From Streptomyces abyssomicinicus (lineage in GTDB: Bacteria; Actinomycetota; Actinomycetes; Streptomycetales; Streptomycetaceae), in assembly GCF_008974245.1 (NCBI RefSeq), contig NZ_BBZI01000008.1, positions 62,001 through 126,000 of the forward strand: a stretch of 64,000 nucleotides of DNA. Reading direction: 5' to 3'. Positions within the stretch are counted from its first letter, which is position 1. Every line of letters starts with the position of its first letter. This document shows positions 62,706 to 64,000 of this stretch, one piece after another. The translations under genes were made by a program, and so were the position numbers. The notes under the pieces were generated by a model. It saw only the letters and a list, made by a program, of their open reading frames with translations. It was not told the DNA's origin and made no database searches.

Positions 62706-64000
62706 TCACGCCTGCGCGCCCGGCCGTTCGGCGGCCCTCAGCCGGTTGGCGCTGTGGACGGCCCGGAGGACGGCGGCGGCCTTGTTGCGGCACTCGGTGT
62801 CCTCGGCCACCGGGTCGGAGTCGGCGACCACACCGGCCCCGGCCTGCACGTAGGCGGTTCCGCCGCGCAGCAGCGCGGTGCGGATGGCGATGGCCGTGTC
62901 GGAATCCCCGGCGAAGTCGAGGTAGCCCACGCAGCCGCCGTACAGGCCGCGCCGGGAGGGCTCGAGTTCGTCGATGATCCGCAGCGCGCTCGGCTTGGGC
63001 GCGCCGGACAGGGTGCCGGCCGGGAAGCAGGCGGTGAGCACGTCGAAGGCGGTGCGGCCGGGGGCGACGCGGCCGGTGACGGTGGAGACGATGTGCATCA
63101 CGTGCGAGTACCGCTCGATCGACATGAAGTCGACGACCTCCACCGAGCCCGGCTCGCAGACCCGGCCCAGGTCGTTGCGGCCGAGGTCGACGAGCATCAG
63201 GTGCTCGGCCCGCTCCTTGGGGTCGGCCATCAGCTCCTCGGCGAGCGCCTGGTCCTCCTGCGGTGTGGCGCCGCGGTGCCGGGTCCCGGCGATGGGGTGG
63301 AGGACGGCCCGGCCGTCCTCCACCTTGACCAGCGCCTCGGGGCTGGAGCCCACCACGTCGAAGCCGTCGAACCGGAAGAGGTACATGTACGGCGACGGGT
63401 TGGTGGCGCGCAGCACCCGGTAGACGTCCAGCGCGCTCGCCGTGCAGGGCGTCTCGAACCGCTGCGAGGGGACCACCTGGAAGGCGTCGCCGGCCCGGAT
63501 GCGCTCCTTGATGTCCTCGACGGCCTTCTGGTAGTCGGCGCCGCCCCACAGCGCGGTGTACTCGGGCAGCTCGGCGTCGGGCAGGGCGACCGGCGGCTGG
63601 GCGAGCGGGCGGGCGAGGTCGGCCTCCATGGCGTCGAGCCGGGTGACCGCGTCGGCGTACGCCTCGTCGACGCCGGTGTCGAGGTCGTTGTGGTTGATCG
63701 CGTTGGCGATCAGCAGGACCGTGCCGTCCCAGTGGTCGAGGACGGCGAGGTCGCTGGTGAGGAGCATGGTCAGCTCGGGCAGCTTGAGGTCGTCGCGCTC
63801 GCCGGGGCCGATCTTCTCCAGGCGGCGCACGATGTCGTAGCCGAGGTAGCCGACCATGCCGCCGGTGAACGGCGGCAGCCCTTCCTGGCGGGGGGTGTGC
63901 AGGGTCTCCACGGTGGCCCGCAGCGCGGCCAGCGGGTCGCCCTCCTCGGGGACGCCGACGGGCGGGGCGCCGGTCCAGTGCGCCTGGCCGCCGCGTTCGG
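62706..64000 (-). CDS. trpE: Anthranilate synthase component I (5' end beyond the window)
   Basis: The visible 431 residues are the C-terminal chorismate-binding part of TrpE, which with a glutamine amidotransferase makes anthranilate. GDAFQVVPSQRFET, NPSPYMYLFRFDGFDVVGSS and PIAGTRHRGATPQEDQALAE are core motifs, and LVDLGRNDLGRV and FPAGTLSGAPKPSALRIIDE hold active-site residues. The C terminus ends at GAQA. The tryptophan-sensing N-terminal part is only partly inside the window. It is upstream of the TIGR02234 and HGxxPAAW genes on the same strand. Confidence 0.97.
   Translation of the reverse strand, partial: ERGGQAHWTGAPPVGVPEEGDPLAALRATVETLHTPRQEGLPPFTGGMVGYLGYDIVRRLEKIGPGERDDLKLPELTMLLTSDLAVLDHWDGTVLLIANAINHNDLDTGVDEAYADAVTRLDAMEADLARPLAQPPVALPDAELPEYTALWGGADYQKAVEDIKERIRAGDAFQVVPSQRFETPCTASALDVYRVLRATNPSPYMYLFRFDGFDVVGSSPEALVKVEDGRAVLHPIAGTRHRGATPQEDQALAEELMADPKERAEHLMLVDLGRNDLGRVCEPGSVEVVDFMSIERYSHVMHIVSTVTGRVAPGRTAFDVLTACFPAGTLSGAPKPSALRIIDELEPSRRGLYGGCVGYLDFAGDSDTAIAIRTALLRGGTAYVQAGAGVVADSDPVAEDTECRNKAAAVLRAVHSANRLRAAERPGAQA

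Overview
The window is about 72% G+C. Its genes are short of A/T at third codon positions, often start with GTG, and are frequently joined by ATGA or GTGA overlaps. Together with the gene content (a pdtaR-type ANTAR regulator beside pyruvate kinase, trpCMBA with a trpM-like gene, HGxxPAAW and TIGR02234 proteins next to trpE, and a twin-arginine secreted nucleotidase), this points to a Streptomyces chromosome core region. Only the N terminus of a secreted protein (left edge) and trpE (right edge) are cut by the window.

Layout. 1-5.2 kb: secreted-protein N terminus, DUF4184 membrane protein, a small basic hypothetical, a 21-copy heptamer array and polA. 5.4-8.3 kb: an FdhF/YdeP-like molybdopterin oxidoreductase and a PaaI thioesterase. 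8.7-14.4 kb: a complete branched-chain amino acid ABC importer, livKHMGF. 14.6-17.7 kb: ANTAR response regulator, tRNA-Leu(CAA), a free-standing HTH-LAGLIDADG protein and pyruvate kinase. 17.8-25 kb: SIMPL protein, Tat-exported nucleotidase, orphan lysine/ornithine N-hydroxylase, aminopeptidase N, chorismate mutase. 25.4-32.1 kb: a minus-strand block with few known functions (1371-aa DUF4132-like protein, DUF6011 zinc-motif protein, SUFU-domain protein, DUF4246 protein). 32.3-38.5 kb: large secreted subtilase with an adjacent TrmB/LuxR-type regulator, then a TerF-like VWA protein. 38.7-44.8 kb: glutamate synthase gltBD. 45.3-46.1 kb: VIT1/CCC1 transporter. 46.4-54.3 kb: a tightly coupled seven-gene plus-strand operon with four ADP-ribosylglycohydrolase paralogues, a ribokinase-like kinase, a class III CoA-transferase and a CitE/HpcH lyase. 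55.2-64 kb: lgt, a DsbA-like thioredoxin, trpA, trpB, trpM, trpC, three small membrane-protein genes and trpE, all on the minus strand.

How they fit together. Most of the window is housekeeping metabolism: nitrogen assimilation (gltBD), branched-chain amino acid uptake (liv), glycolysis (pyk) and aromatic amino acid synthesis (trpE, trpCMBA, chorismate mutase). Two features stand out. First, the ADP-ribosylglycohydrolase operon reads like an uncharacterised pathway for releasing, phosphorylating and degrading a glycosidic substrate, and it contains one paralogue that appears to have lost its metal-binding motifs. Second, short tandem-repeat arrays of unrelated unit length (7, 7, 11, 16-17, 12, 9 and 26 bp) lie close behind the 3' ends of at least seven genes. 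Other points of interest are the LAGLIDADG gene beside tRNA-Leu and the DUF4246 gene, whose family is mostly fungal.
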